This document shows positions 8,616-17,718 of a DNA stretch of 60,326 nucleotides, piece by piece. The position numbers and the translations under genes are program-made. The notes under the pieces are model-generated. The model saw only the letters and a program-made list of their open reading frames with translations. It did not search any database and had not been told where the DNA came from. Position 1 is the first letter of the stretch. Every line of letters begins with the position of its first letter. The stretch comes from Pokkaliibacter plantistimulans (GTDB lineage: Bacteria > Pseudomonadota > Gammaproteobacteria > Pseudomonadales > Balneatricaceae), in the NCBI RefSeq assembly GCF_003194385.1, contig NZ_LAPT01000086.1, positions 1 through 60,326 of the forward strand, given 5' to 3'.

Positions 8616-9617
8616 ATGAAACAACAACACTCTGCCCTGCGCACCCTGACTTTAAGTAGCCTGGCACTGGCCATTGGCCTCGGCATGGGCATTAGTGCCC
8701 AGGCTGCCACCATGCTGAAACTGGCTCATGCGGCGCCGGTGACAGATACCCAGCAGAAAGCAGCGGAAAAATTTGCCGAGCTGGTGAAGGAGCGCACTCA
8801 GGGAGAAGTGGAAGTAAAGATCTTTGGTAACGGGGTACTGGGCAATGATCAGGCGATGATTTCCGGGGTGCGAGCCGGAACCATCGACATGGAACTGTCC
8901 GGCAACCCCAACTTTGCCGGGCTGGCCCCCAAGCTGGCGGTGTTTGATCTGCCTTATATTTTCGGTGACCGCAATCAGGCCTATAAGGTGCTGGATGGCA
9001 AGGTCGGGCAGGATGCCCTGACCCTGCTCGACGACAGCGGCCTGAAAGGGCTGGCTTACTGGGAAGTCGGCTTCCGCGCCATGACCAACTCCAAGCATCC
9101 GATCCGTACCCCGGATGATGTCAAAGGTCTAAAAATGCGCACCAACTCCAACAAGTCGCTGATTCAGGCCTTCTCATTACTGGGCGCCAACCCGATCCCC
9201 ATGCCAATCGGCGAGCTGTACACCGCCCTGGAAACCGGAGCCGTGGATGCTCAGGACCACCCCATCGGCATCGTCTGGTCGAGCAAGTTCTACGAAGTGC
9301 AGAAATACCTGTCGCTGACCAATCAGGCGTACACCGCGCTGATCATGGTCATGAATCAGGACAAGTTCAAATCGCTCAGTCCGGCCTACCAGCAGGCCAT
9401 CGTCCAGTCCGCTCAGGAGGCCGGTCAGTATCAGCGTGAGCTGAACCAGCAGCAGGAGCAGCAGATCATCAAGGATCTGCGCAGCGCCGGGCTGGAAGTG
9501 GAAGAGCATATCGATACCGCGCCCTTTCAGGCCATCGTCAAACCCACCTGGGACAGCTACATCAAGGATAACGGCGACGAGATGCTGAATGCCGTGCTGA
9601 ATGCCGAGAAAGGCTGA
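8616..9617 (+). CDS. TRAP solute-binding protein (DctP family), complete
   Basis: 333 residues, normal length. The start at 8616 has a GAAAGGA site and begins a clear signal peptide ending near GISAQA (about residue 29). The mature part starts ATMLKLAHAAPV. It keeps the conserved arginine segment GFRAMTNSKHPIRTPDDVKG, the GANPIPMPIGELYTALETG strand and VQKYLSLTNQAYTAL. It binds an acidic solute in the periplasm and delivers it to DctQM. It is the only intact P-subunit gene of three in the locus. The neighbouring enzymes suggest a sugar acid as ligand (inference). Confidence 0.93.
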   Translation: MKQQHSALRTLTLSSLALAIGLGMGISAQAATMLKLAHAAPVTDTQQKAAEKFAELVKERTQGEVEVKIFGNGVLGNDQAMISGVRAGTIDMELSGNPNFAGLAPKLAVFDLPYIFGDRNQAYKVLDGKVGQDALTLLDDSGLKGLAYWEVGFRAMTNSKHPIRTPDDVKGLKMRTNSNKSLIQAFSLLGANPIPMPIGELYTALETGAVDAQDHPIGIVWSSKFYEVQKYLSLTNQAYTALIMVMNQDKFKSLSPAYQQAIVQSAQEAGQYQRELNQQQEQQIIKDLRSAGLEVEEHIDTAPFQAIVKPTWDSYIKDNGDEMLNAVLNAEKG

Positions 9618-9671
9618 AAAAAGCAGAGATAGTCAACGCGTTCTGAACGGTTACTGCCTGTCCGATTAACT

Positions 9672-9694
9672 GCCCGGCACCTGAAGTGCCGGGC
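9672..9694. terminator. Strong hairpin after dctP
   Basis: A perfect 9-bp stem GCCCGGCAC / GTGCCGGGC with a CTGAA loop, followed by CTCTT. It probably acts as a partial terminator or mRNA-stabilising element between dctP and the propeller gene, since no long T-run follows. Confidence 0.55.
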
Positions 9695-9714
9695 CTCTTG
9701 CCGAGGTCATCACC

Positions 9715-10647
9715 ATGGCTACCGATGTTCTGCTGCTCAATCAGAAATGTGCCCATACCGTCAGTCTTTATGACGTGCAGAGCGGCAAGGCGCTGAAGCA
9801 TATCCGTCTGCCCAACTATCCCCACGAGTTTGTCGTCGACAGCAAACAGGAATTTGCCTACGTCGGCCATTACGGCATCCTCGGCGCTGACTGCGTCGGT
9901 GATCAGGGTGGCTGTTCGGTTTTCGTTATTGATCTGCACAAGGGTGAACATGTTCATACCTTGAGCACCTGGCCGTTTTACCGGATTCACGGGCTGGCCA
10001 TGGATCAGCAGGATCGCCTGTATGCCATGAGCGAAGGGCATTCCACTCTGCTGATATTTGATCAGCCCCGTAACGCCGTGGCTGCCGACCGGGCAGTGCC
10101 TTCCGGTGGTTACAAGACCCATCTGTTCGCCCTCAGCCGCGATGGCGAAACCGCTTACGGCATCAACCTGCTGAGCAATACCGTCACCAAGATCAAACCT
10201 CATGATCCGCTGTTTGCCCCCGTTCCTATGTACCCCGGCCGCAAGCCCGAAGGTAACTGCCTGTCCGTGGATGAGACGCGGCTGTTTGTTACCAACCGTC
10301 TGGACAATACGCTGGTCGCCATCGACACCGAGAGCCTGCAGATTGTTGGTACGGCAAGTACCGGTGAAGACCCGAACCGGGTATATCGCGACCCGACCGG
10401 CCGCCTGCTGACCACCAACTACGGTGAAAGCTCCCTGTCGGTGTTTGATGAGCAGCTCAACAGCCTCGGCACCATTACCCTGCCGCACCGCCCCATCGCC
10501 ATCAGTTTCCACCCCAATGGTGAGCTGGCTTTTGTCTCGTTCAAGGGCGATCAGATCGGCATTCTTGATCTGCACAGCGGCCAGTTCGTGCGCTTCTTCG
10601 ATACTCTGGCAGAGCCCGATGTGTCGTGCCTGCTGCGGCTGTCCTGA
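9715..10647 (+). CDS. Beta-propeller lactonase-like protein (YncE/6-phosphogluconolactonase type)
   Basis: 310 residues built of repeated strands typical of seven-bladed propellers: VSLYDVQSG, VFVIDLHKG, LLIFDQPR, TLVAIDTESLQIVGTASTG, SLSVFDEQL and IGILDLHSGQF recur at roughly 45-residue spacing. No signal peptide is seen, so it is probably cytoplasmic. Propeller lactonases open sugar lactones to aldonic acids. Lying between the TRAP genes and a second lactonase-like hydrolase, it is plausibly the lactone-opening step (inference). A non-enzymatic binding role cannot be excluded, because no catalytic residues can be assigned by eye. Confidence 0.7.
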   Translation: MATDVLLLNQKCAHTVSLYDVQSGKALKHIRLPNYPHEFVVDSKQEFAYVGHYGILGADCVGDQGGCSVFVIDLHKGEHVHTLSTWPFYRIHGLAMDQQDRLYAMSEGHSTLLIFDQPRNAVAADRAVPSGGYKTHLFALSRDGETAYGINLLSNTVTKIKPHDPLFAPVPMYPGRKPEGNCLSVDETRLFVTNRLDNTLVAIDTESLQIVGTASTGEDPNRVYRDPTGRLLTTNYGESSLSVFDEQLNSLGTITLPHRPIAISFHPNGELAFVSFKGDQIGILDLHSGQFVRFFDTLAEPDVSCLLRLS

Positions 10648-10682
10648 ACGCTTGTCGTGCATAACGTGGGGAATCAACGTCT

Positions 10683-11633
10683 ATGACCTTGTCTGCGATC
10701 AGCCATTCTGGCGAGCAACCTCTGATCGACTGCCACCATCATTTCTGGGCGCTGGCAGACATTCACTACCCCTGGCTGAGCGACCAGTATGATCCGCACT
10801 TTTTCCTTGGCGACTACCGCAGTATCTGTCGCCCGGTGCTGCCTGATGAGCTGCGTGCCACTGTGCCCGCTGGCTACCGCCTGATCGGCAGCGTGCATTG
10901 TGAGGCAGAGGTGGAACGCGTGCAGACGCTGGCAGAAACCCGCTGGATCACCGGGCTGGCTGCGCAGCAGGGCTTACCCAGCGCGCATGTCGGCTGGGCA
11001 CCTTTTGGTCAGGAGCATTGTGCTGCGGTGCTTGATGCCCAGTGCGAGTCGCCGCTGTTTCGCGGAGTACGAGCCAAACCCGTGACCGCCAGCCGCCCCC
11101 AGCACAGGGAAAGCGTGCTGAACCAGCCGGGCAGCCTGCAGGATGCTCACTGGCTGTCAGGGTTAAAGCTGTTGCAGGAGCGCGGCCTGAGCTGGGATTT
11201 GCGGGTGCCCGCCTGGCATCTGCAGGAAGCTGCTCAGGCCCTGCAGGATTACCCTGACCTCAGGGTGATCCTCAATCACACCGGCTTACCGTGGGACCGC
11301 AGCCCGGAGGGCCTAGAGCAGTGGCACGCCGGTCTGACGGCGCTGGCCGCCAATCCGAACGTTTGCATCAAACTGTCGGAACTGGGTACGCCGCTGCAGG
11401 CGTGGGACAGACGACAAAACCTGCAGCTGTTGTGTGACGCCATCCGCCTGTTCGGGCCGCAGCGTTGCCTGTATGCCAGCAACTTCCCGGTGGCGGGCAT
11501 TCAGGTCAGCTATGCCGACTGGCTGGCAATGATTGAGGAAGCCATTGCCCTGACGGCCCCAATGGCGCGGGACGACATTCTCTGGCGCAACGCCTGCCAC
11601 TGGTATCGCCTGATGCCTGCTGACGGCGCCTGA
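10683..11633 (+). CDS. Amidohydrolase-2 family hydrolase, L-fuconolactonase-like
   Basis: 316 residues. The N-terminal LIDCHHHFWALADIHYPWL carries the H-x-H metal-type motif of the amidohydrolase-2 (PF04909-like) TIM barrels. Further conserved stretches are FRGVRAKP, ILNHTGLPWDRSPEG with the third histidine, and YASNFPVAG near the C-terminus. Relatives include L-fuconolactonase and 2-pyrone-4,6-dicarboxylate lactonase. In this locus it would hydrolyse a sugar lactone before the enolase-type dehydratase (inference). It is the second lactonase candidate in a row, which suggests two lactones or redundancy. Confidence 0.8.
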   Translation: MTLSAISHSGEQPLIDCHHHFWALADIHYPWLSDQYDPHFFLGDYRSICRPVLPDELRATVPAGYRLIGSVHCEAEVERVQTLAETRWITGLAAQQGLPSAHVGWAPFGQEHCAAVLDAQCESPLFRGVRAKPVTASRPQHRESVLNQPGSLQDAHWLSGLKLLQERGLSWDLRVPAWHLQEAAQALQDYPDLRVILNHTGLPWDRSPEGLEQWHAGLTALAANPNVCIKLSELGTPLQAWDRRQNLQLLCDAIRLFGPQRCLYASNFPVAGIQVSYADWLAMIEEAIALTAPMARDDILWRNACHWYRLMPADGA

Positions 11634-11698
11634 TCTGACCGAACCTCATCTGGCTGAATAGCCAAACACATACGTGCACACCTCAACTGAACCTTTCC

Positions 11699-11717
11699 GG
11701 AGCGCCACTGGCGCTCC
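11699..11717. terminator. Hairpin between hydrolase and KGSA dehydrogenase genes
   Basis: GGAGCGCC and GGCGCTCC form a perfect 8-bp stem with an ACT loop in the 120-bp spacer, followed by CCCCTGATC. It has no T-run, so attenuation or mRNA processing is as likely as termination. Confidence 0.4.
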
Positions 11718-11753
11718 CCCTGATCTGCTGCCTAGTGCCGGAGGAATTTCGCC

Positions 11754-13355
11754 ATGACGACCCTATCATCAGCCCAGCACACCCTGACCGGAGCCATGTA
11801 TATCGGTGCCCGGCGGGTGGTCGGGCAACGGGCTGCCATCCATGCCATCAACCCGGCCACGGCCGAAACGCTGCAACCTGCCTACGGGGGGGGTGACAGT
11901 GCCGATGTCGATCACGCCTGCCAGCTGGCCTCGCAGGCCTTTGCCAGTTACCGCCGCACCGGTCTTGCCCAGCGCGCCGCATTTCTCGAACAGATCGCTG
12001 AGCAGATTCTGGCGCTCGGGGATGAGCTGATTGTCCGTGCCATGGCTGAGACTGGTTTGCCCCGTGCCCGCCTTGAAGGCGAACGGGGTCGTACCGTCGG
12101 GCAGTTGCGCCTGTTCGCCGAGGTGGTGCGCGCAGGCGACTGGCTGGATGCCCGTATCGATCCGGCACTGCCGGAGCGTACGCCGCTGCCTCGCCCCGAT
12201 TTGCGTCAGCGTCAGGTGCCGCTTGGGCCGGTCGCTGTGTTCGGTGCCAGTAACTTTCCACTGGCGTTTTCCGTCGCAGGTGGCGATACCGCCTCTGCAC
12301 TGGCAGCCGGTGCACCGGTGGTGGTCAAGGCGCATTCCGCTCACCCCGGCACAGCCGAGCTGGTCGCTCATGGGATCCGTCAGGCGGTCCGCCTTTGTGA
12401 TCTCCATGAAGGGGTGTTCTCCATGCTGTACGGCTCAGGTCAGGAGGTCGGCACGGCGCTGGTTGCCCACCCTGCCATCAAGGCCGTTGGCTTTACCGGC
12501 TCCCGCGCAGGGGGCACCGCGCTGATGCGAGTCGCCGCCAACCGCAAGGAGCCGATACCAGTCTATGCGGAGATGAGCAGTATCAACCCGGTGTTTCTGT
12601 TACCCGCTGCGTTACAGCAACGCGCCGACAGTCTGGCGCAAGGTTTCGCAGGTTCTCTGCTGATGGGAGCCGGGCAGTTCTGCACCAATCCCGGACTGGT
12701 GGTAGCCATCGAAGGCGACGGCTTACAGCGCTTTATCGACGGTGCCCAGCAGGCGCTGGCCAGCAGTTCGCCCGCCACCATGCTGACCCCCGGTATCTGC
12801 CGGGCCTATAGCGAGGGCGTGAGTACGCTGGCGGCTCAGCCTCAGGTCGACACCCTAGCCCGTGGTCTTGAAGCAACAGGGCCTAACCAGTGTCAGGCGG
12901 CACTGTTCAGCACCACAGCGGAAGCCTTTCTGGCTGAACCGGATGTGCTGGGGATGGAAGTATTCGGCTCCAGCTCGTTGCTGATCAAATGCCGGGATGA
13001 AGCAGAAATGCTCAGGATCGCTGAGCATCTTGAAGGGCAACTAACGGCTACCCTGCAATTACAACAGGGTGCTGATACCGCCTTGCTGTCAGCCTTGCTG
13101 GATATTCTCGAACTCAAGGCCGGGCGCATTCTGGCTAACGGCTACCCTACCGGCGTCGAGGTCTGCCATGCCATGGTGCACGGCGGGCCGTTCCCGGCGA
13201 CCTCTGACAGCCGAACCACCTCGGTAGGTTCAGCGGCGATCAAACGCTTCCTGCGCCCGGTGTGTTATCAGGATATCCCTGATACCGCTCTGCCCGAGGC
13301 CCTGCAGCAGGCTAATCCGCTGGCACTGCGGCGGATGGTGAACGGTGGGTACTAA
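11754..13355 (+). CDS. Alpha-ketoglutarate-semialdehyde (2,5-dioxovalerate) dehydrogenase
   Basis: 533 residues of the aldehyde dehydrogenase superfamily, of the longer type that oxidises 2,5-dioxopentanoate to 2-oxoglutarate with NAD(P). Visible are the cofactor-binding [20 protein letters not shown] region (about 158-177), [21 protein letters not shown], the general-base segment [10 protein letters not shown] and the catalytic cysteine in [11 protein letters not shown]. It is the last step of the non-phosphorylative pentonate/hexarate pathways. It fits the upstream dehydratase and AraD1-like enzyme, and its presence is the best evidence that the locus ends in 2-oxoglutarate. A GGAGGAATT-like site precedes the start. 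Confidence 0.92.
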   Translation: MTTLSSAQHTLTGAMYIGARRVVGQRAAIHAINPATAETLQPAYGGGDSADVDHACQLASQAFASYRRTGLAQRAAFLEQIAEQILALGDELIVRAMAETGLPRARLEGERGRTVGQLRLFAEVVRAGDWLDARIDPALPERTPLPRPDLRQRQVPLGPVAVFGASNFPLAFSVAGGDTASALAAGAPVVVKAHSAHPGTAELVAHGIRQAVRLCDLHEGVFSMLYGSGQEVGTALVAHPAIKAVGFTGSRAGGTALMRVAANRKEPIPVYAEMSSINPVFLLPAALQQRADSLAQGFAGSLLMGAGQFCTNPGLVVAIEGDGLQRFIDGAQQALASSSPATMLTPGICRAYSEGVSTLAAQPQVDTLARGLEATGPNQCQAALFSTTAEAFLAEPDVLGMEVFGSSSLLIKCRDEAEMLRIAEHLEGQLTATLQLQQGADTALLSALLDILELKAGRILANGYPTGVEVCHAMVHGGPFPATSDSRTTSVGSAAIKRFLRPVCYQDIPDTALPEALQQANPLALRRMVNGGY

Positions 13356-13386
13356 CCTTCAGAACCTGTTCACCATCTCGTCAATA

Positions 13387-13416
13387 GGCGGCCATTGCCG
13401 AACGCCAATGGCCGCC
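13387..13416. terminator. Convergent terminator hairpin
   Basis: An 11-bp perfect stem, GGCGGCCATTG (13387-13397) with CAATGGCCGCC (13406-13416), sits between the convergent KGSA dehydrogenase and O-methyltransferase genes. It could serve both strands. Confidence 0.65.
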
Positions 13417-13424
13417 CCATCCGA

Positions 13425-14090
13425 TCAGCCAATGCGCATCGACAGCTCGACATCATCGGCAAAGGGTACCGACAGGTAGCCTGCGGCGACATCGCGCACC
13501 CGTGCCAGATAGTCAGGGCTGTAGTCTGCATTGTCGGCGATGATCAGCGCACCGGAGCGCAGCCTGCTTTCCAGCATGGCGAGAATGTCGGGATACAACC
13601 CCTTGGCGCCGTCCAGCAGTAACAGGTCGATCTGCTCAGGCAGATCGTGACGCAGGGTGTGCAGGGCATCGCCTTCGCGAATGTCCACCAGATCCAGCAC
13701 ACCGCCTTCCTGCAGATTGCGCCGCGCCTGTTCGACCTTGGAAGGCTCAAACTCGCAGGTAATCAGCCTGCCGCCACCGTTGTCACGCAGGGCGGCAGCC
13801 AGATGCAGGGTGGAAATGGCAAAGGAGGTTCCAAACTCGACAATGCTGCGGGCGTTGCAGCTGCGTGCCAGCATGTACAGCAGCTGCCCGGTTTCGGGCG
13901 ATACCGCCAGAGGGAAATCCCTGAGCTGGCCATAAAGGTCACGATATTCGGTTTTGCTTTGCATCAGCCGCGCCTGCTCTGCTTCAGGAATGGCGGTGAC
14001 AAGGTGCTCAAGCTCAGCGGCGCTGGCCTCGGCCTGACGAAACAGGCGCGTCAGCAAAGCTGCAACAGGGGATGTAGTGAGAGTCGTCAT
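13425..14090 (-). CDS. SAM-dependent O-methyltransferase (YrrM/family 3 type)
   Basis: 221 residues from the ATG at 14090, chosen because upstream in-frame codons run into the TetR promoter region. The Rossmann SAM site is seen in ARSIVEFGTSFAISTLHLAA, followed by GGRLITCEFEPSKVEQAR, REGDALHTL and the DLLLLDGAKGLYPDIL acidic metal site, then GALIIADNADYSP. These are hallmarks of class I catechol-type O-methyltransferases. The gene is divergent from a TetR gene, which probably controls it. The substrate is unknown. Confidence 0.85.
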   Translation of the reverse strand: MTTLTTSPVAALLTRLFRQAEASAAELEHLVTAIPEAEQARLMQSKTEYRDLYGQLRDFPLAVSPETGQLLYMLARSCNARSIVEFGTSFAISTLHLAAALRDNGGGRLITCEFEPSKVEQARRNLQEGGVLDLVDIREGDALHTLRHDLPEQIDLLLLDGAKGLYPDILAMLESRLRSGALIIADNADYSPDYLARVRDVAAGYLSVPFADDVELSMRIG

Positions 14091-14136
14091 TATCATGCTC
14101 CAAACAGGGATTTGAGCGCGCCGCGGTGCCTGACTA

Positions 14137-14168
14137 GAATACGACTGATTACTCACATTTTAGTATTC
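14137..14168. promoter_or_regulatory. Inverted repeat between methyltransferase and TetR genes
   Basis: GAATAC (14137-14142) and GTATTC (14163-14168) form a spaced inverted repeat in the 96-bp divergent intergenic region. This is a candidate operator for the adjacent TetR protein. The half-sites are short, so this is tentative. Confidence 0.3.
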
Positions 14169-14186
14169 GCATTGGCCGCCCCCACT

Positions 14187-14852
14187 ATGCCCTCACGCCG
14201 CAGCCCGCAGATTTCCTCACGTAAACAGCCCAAACAGGCCCGCTCCAACGAGCTGGTAGCCACCATTCTCGAAGCTGCTATTCAGGTTTTGCAGAAGGAA
14301 GGTGCTCAGCGTTTTACCACGGCACGAGTCGCGGAACGGGCGGGTGTCAGCATCGGCTCGCTGTATCAGTATTTTCCCAACAAGGCTGCCATCCTGTTTC
14401 GTCTGCAGCACGATGAATGGCAGCAGACCAGCGAACTGCTGCGCAGCCTGCTGCAGGATACGCAGCAACCGCCCTTGCAGCGTCTGCGGGCGCTGGTACA
14501 TGCCTTTGTCCGCTCGGAGTGCGAGGAAGCAGAAATGCGGGTCGCCCTGAGCGATGCCGCGCCGCTTTACCGTGATGCGCCGGAAGCCCAGCAAGCCAGA
14601 GCCGCCGGGGCAAACATCGTCAGCACCTTCATGCTGGAAGCCCTACCCGAAGCCACCGACAGGGCACGAGCAATCGCCGCAGAGCTGATCAAATCCACCC
14701 TGAGTGCGAGCGCCAAAGACTTCTCGGAGAGCCACCGTACCGATGAGGAGATCATCACCTATGCGGATGCTATGGCGGATATGTTCTGTGCTTATTTACG
14801 CAGTATTGGCTGCCAGCAGGAGGCTGCTATTGCTGCGGCACCAGTCGCCTGA
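14187..14852 (+). CDS. TetR family transcriptional regulator
   Basis: 221 residues starting at the ATG 14187 (MPSRRSPQISS). The N-terminal DNA-binding domain is clear: ILEAAIQVLQKEGAQRFTT, then VAERAGVSIGSLYQYFPNK (about residues 50-68), the canonical TetR recognition helix. The C-terminal ligand domain is helical and unassigned. It is divergently transcribed from the O-methyltransferase gene, its likely target together with its own promoter. A longer upstream reading frame exists in the same phase but overlaps the methyltransferase gene on the other strand and is not a plausible start. Confidence 0.9.
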   Translation: MPSRRSPQISSRKQPKQARSNELVATILEAAIQVLQKEGAQRFTTARVAERAGVSIGSLYQYFPNKAAILFRLQHDEWQQTSELLRSLLQDTQQPPLQRLRALVHAFVRSECEEAEMRVALSDAAPLYRDAPEAQQARAAGANIVSTFMLEALPEATDRARAIAAELIKSTLSASAKDFSESHRTDEEIITYADAMADMFCAYLRSIGCQQEAAIAAAPVA

Positions 14853-15118
14853 AGCGCCCCACCACATAGGTCTGGTAGATCGCGGCATCTTCTCCAGCCC
14901 TGACGCGCGTGCCCTGAGAAGCACATCACCTAGCGCGTTTTCAGCCCACAGGAAACGGCAAACGGCAAAAACGCTGATCATCACTGTCTGAATCTCTCAT
15001 CCTTTCGTCCAAGTTCGCCCTGTTTGACGGCCAAATACTACCATCGTCCTGTTGCTGCTAAACCCCAACAGGCTTTATCAATTCAGGTGCAACAACAAGC
15101 CATCAAAAGGACTGCACC

Positions 15119-16552
15119 ATGCAGACTCCCTTTCACTTTTTCCTGCGGAACATGTGGCTGGCAGCAGGCGGCGATCACGCCTTCATGGAGCAGGTCCAGC
15201 TCGTGGGTGAAGGTCAGCTTGCCTCCCCTTTTGCGGTCACCGAACTGGCCAGTGGGTCCATCGCAGCAGCAGGTCTGGCTATTGCGGAGTGGAGCCAGCG
15301 CCGATTTGATCTGCGCCATCGGGTACAGATCGATCAGCGTCTGGCTTCCCTGTGGTTTGCCACCTCGCTGCGTCCACAAGGATGGCAACTGCCCCCTGCC
15401 TGGGATGCTATTGCTGGTGACTACCCTTGCAAGGATGGCTGGATTCGCCTCCACACCAACGCCGCCCATCATCGCCACGCCGCCTTACAGGTATTGGGCT
15501 GCGAAGCCGAACGCGACACCGTGGCAGCAGTTGTCGCGGGCTGGTACGGCGCCGAGCTGGAAAGCGCCATTGTGCAGGCCGGTGGATGTGCGGCACAGAT
15601 GCGTTCGAGCGATGACTGGGCAATGCACGCTCAGGGAACCGCCGTGCAGCAGGAGCCGGTGCTGCACCGGGCGTTGCATACTCATGCTCACACTCAGGCG
15701 TCCCGTTCAGCACTGGCGGACAAGATGGGTGACCCCAGTCGTCCGTTCGCGGGGATAAAGGTGCTGGATCTGACACGAATTCTGGCAGGCCCCATCGCCA
15801 CTCGCTTTCTTGCCGGTTTCGGTGCCGATGTGCTGCGTATTGATCCGCCAGACTGGGATGAGGTCAGCGTTGCGCCGGAGGTGACGCTGGGTAAGCGTTG
15901 TGCGCGGCTGGATGTGCGCAAGCCCGATGATCGTCATCGGTTTGAGCAATTGCTGGCGGAGGCCGACGTACTGATTCACGGCTATCGACCCGAAGCGCTG
16001 GAAAGACTGGGCATGGGCGCCAGCAAACGACGTGAACTCAACCCCGCACTGGTAGACATCTGTCTGGATGCCTACGGCTGGACGGGGCCCTGGAGTAAGC
16101 GCCGGGGTTTCGACAGTCTGGTTCAGATGAGCAGCGGCATCGCTGAGGCAGGCATGCGTCTGTCAGGCGCGAACCGCCCTCAGCCACTGCCGGTGCAGGC
16201 GCTGGATCACGCTACCGGCTACCTGCTCGCCACGGCGGCCATTCGTGGACTGACTGAACGTCTGCAACACGGCGTCGGCTGTGAGTCGCGGGCATCACTG
16301 GCGCGCACCGCCCGCCTGCTGCTATGTGCCGGCACCAACTGCCACACCAGACCACCGCTGGCACCCGAGCATCAGGATGATCTGCAGCATCATGTCGAAC
16401 AGACTTCCTGGGGCCCGGCCCGGCGTCTGCAGGCGCCGCTCCGCTTCGACCCTGTGACAGTCAGTTCTGCAGCCACTGAGCCATTAACCATGCGCTGGGA
16501 TTACCCGGCCGGGCCACTGGGGTCAGCGAACGCAGCATGGGTGGCTGGTTAA
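15119..16552 (+). CDS. CaiB/BaiF family CoA transferase with rearranged domain order
   Basis: 477 residues, longer than the usual 380-410. The diagnostic N-terminal motif of class III CoA transferases (GIKVLDLTRILAGPIATRFL, then GADVLRIDPP) starts only near residue 213. It is followed by HGYRPEALERLG, LDAYGWTGPWSKRRGFDSLVQ and GIAEAG. The first 200 residues include YPCKDGWIRLHT and VLGCEAERDT, which look like the segment that normally comes late in CaiB proteins. The order therefore looks permuted or partly duplicated. It probably moves CoA between carboxylic acids; the substrate is unknown. AAAAGGA precedes the ATG. The 14853-15118 spacer shows no convincing gene. Confidence 0.75.
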   Translation: MQTPFHFFLRNMWLAAGGDHAFMEQVQLVGEGQLASPFAVTELASGSIAAAGLAIAEWSQRRFDLRHRVQIDQRLASLWFATSLRPQGWQLPPAWDAIAGDYPCKDGWIRLHTNAAHHRHAALQVLGCEAERDTVAAVVAGWYGAELESAIVQAGGCAAQMRSSDDWAMHAQGTAVQQEPVLHRALHTHAHTQASRSALADKMGDPSRPFAGIKVLDLTRILAGPIATRFLAGFGADVLRIDPPDWDEVSVAPEVTLGKRCARLDVRKPDDRHRFEQLLAEADVLIHGYRPEALERLGMGASKRRELNPALVDICLDAYGWTGPWSKRRGFDSLVQMSSGIAEAGMRLSGANRPQPLPVQALDHATGYLLATAAIRGLTERLQHGVGCESRASLARTARLLLCAGTNCHTRPPLAPEHQDDLQHHVEQTSWGPARRLQAPLRFDPVTVSSAATEPLTMRWDYPAGPLGSANAAWVAG

Positions 16553-16623
16553 CCCGCCATCCGCTCCAGTAACCAGTCTCTGAACACCGCCACGACGGCA
16601 TAGAAACTGCTCCTCACGATCCA
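16549..16623 (-). pseudogene. C-terminal fragment of a LysR-type regulator
   Basis: The reverse strand reads SSFYAVVAVFRDWLLERMAG and then a stop whose TAA overlaps the end of the CoA transferase gene. The VAVFRDWLL pattern matches the last helix of GcvA-like LysR effector domains. No continuing LysR frame is seen upstream (16624-16722), so only a remnant is left. Confidence 0.4.
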
Positions 16624-16722
16624 CTGTGAAAGAGTACGAGAAATACGCGCTCTCACCTCACTAAGCATAAGAGCGATATTCAGAAGACATTCCGCAGAAT
16701 ACTGACGTACAGAATAGTGATG

Positions 16723-17538
16723 TTATTCCCCCACCATCGCCAGTATCCGCCGTGCCCGGCCAAGTACTGGCGCATCCACCATCTGGCCATCGACCTGATA
16801 GGCAGCGGCACCGCTTTTTGAGGCTTCAACCACACGGCGAGCCCAGTCCAGCTCGCTTTCGGCAGGTTTCAGGGCTTCATGCATTACGGCGACCTGTTTA
16901 GGGTGAATGCACAGGCCACCCACCAGCCCCATATCCCGGCAATGGCGCACGTTGGCAGTGAACCCTTCGGCATCATCAAAAGCGGGATAGACGGTATCGA
17001 GAGGCGGCTGTAAGCCATTGACACGGGAGTGCAGCAGCAGCGTCAGGCGAATCTGGTCATACACCATGGCTGCAGTCGGAGTGCCGTTGGCCATGCCAAT
17101 GTCCAGCCCGAGATCCAGCCCGCCAAAGCTCAGGCGCTGCAAGCCGGGGCACGCAGCCATCGCTGGCACCGCCAGCAACCCTTTGGCATTTTCGATCAGC
17201 GCCCACACCGGTTTGCCAATGGCCGTCGCTGTCTGAACCTGTTCTGCAGTTTCAGCCTTGGGCAGCAGCACCCCGGCAATCCCCGCCTGGGCGGCACAGA
17301 ATGCCAGATCGGCTGCCTGTTCGGGGTGACCAGCGCCGTTGATGCGCACCCATACTTTTGCATCCGGCTGCTGCTGAAGAAAGTCAGACAGATTCTGACG
17401 GGCCTGCTCTTTCAGGTGGTCTTCAACAGCGTCTTCAAAATCAACAATGACGGCATCAGCACCGGTGGCCAGTGCCTTGGCAAAGCGCTCGGGGCGGCTT
17501 CCGGGGACAAACAACGCTGAGCGGACGATAGCAGTCAT
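16723..17538 (-). CDS. CitE-like HpcH/HpaI aldolase/citrate-lyase beta family protein
   Basis: 271 residues. The ATG at 17538 is supported by GAAGGAGCC 5 bp upstream and by the conserved beginning RSALFVPGSRPERFAKAL. Typical acyl-CoA lyase features follow: DAVIVDFEDAVED, VWVRINGAG, GVLLPKAE, WALIENAKGL and SFGGLDLGLDIG, carrying the CoA- and magnesium-binding residues. Members cleave or form citramalyl-, malyl- or similar CoA thioesters. It is convergent with the CaiB-type CoA transferase gene, an appropriate partner for activating the acid (inference). The specific substrate is unknown. Confidence 0.88.
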   Translation of the reverse strand: MTAIVRSALFVPGSRPERFAKALATGADAVIVDFEDAVEDHLKEQARQNLSDFLQQQPDAKVWVRINGAGHPEQAADLAFCAAQAGIAGVLLPKAETAEQVQTATAIGKPVWALIENAKGLLAVPAMAACPGLQRLSFGGLDLGLDIGMANGTPTAAMVYDQIRLTLLLHSRVNGLQPPLDTVYPAFDDAEGFTANVRHCRDMGLVGGLCIHPKQVAVMHEALKPAESELDWARRVVEASKSGAAAYQVDGQMVDAPVLGRARRILAMVGE

Positions 17539-17718
17539 GCAGGCTCCTTCGGCAAGGGCATCGACAAGGGAATATGGCGTCTGCTGCAACGGGAGCGTAT
17601 CCCGGTGCGGCAGGAAAGCGCCATGCTGACCCACTACGCTCACGGCGTCCAGCCCCTGCTCTGTGGCTACCGACCAATGGACGTACAACAGCGCCAGCAA
17701 CCCACCCGCCGCGGCGGT

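Noticed and set aside
13647-14186. Upstream in-frame extension of the TetR gene
   Set aside because: It runs antisense through the O-methyltransferase gene; the HTH-containing protein starts naturally at 14187.
14850-14925. Reverse-strand peptide GEDAAIYQTYVVGRFRRLVPQQ-like ending near the TetR stop
   Set aside because: It looks like a protein C-terminus (only about 30 codons open), but I cannot assign a family and it may be chance.
17539-17718. Open reverse frame upstream of the citE-like start
   Set aside because: A good ribosome site and the conserved N-terminus place the start at 17538; the upstream peptide matches nothing I know.
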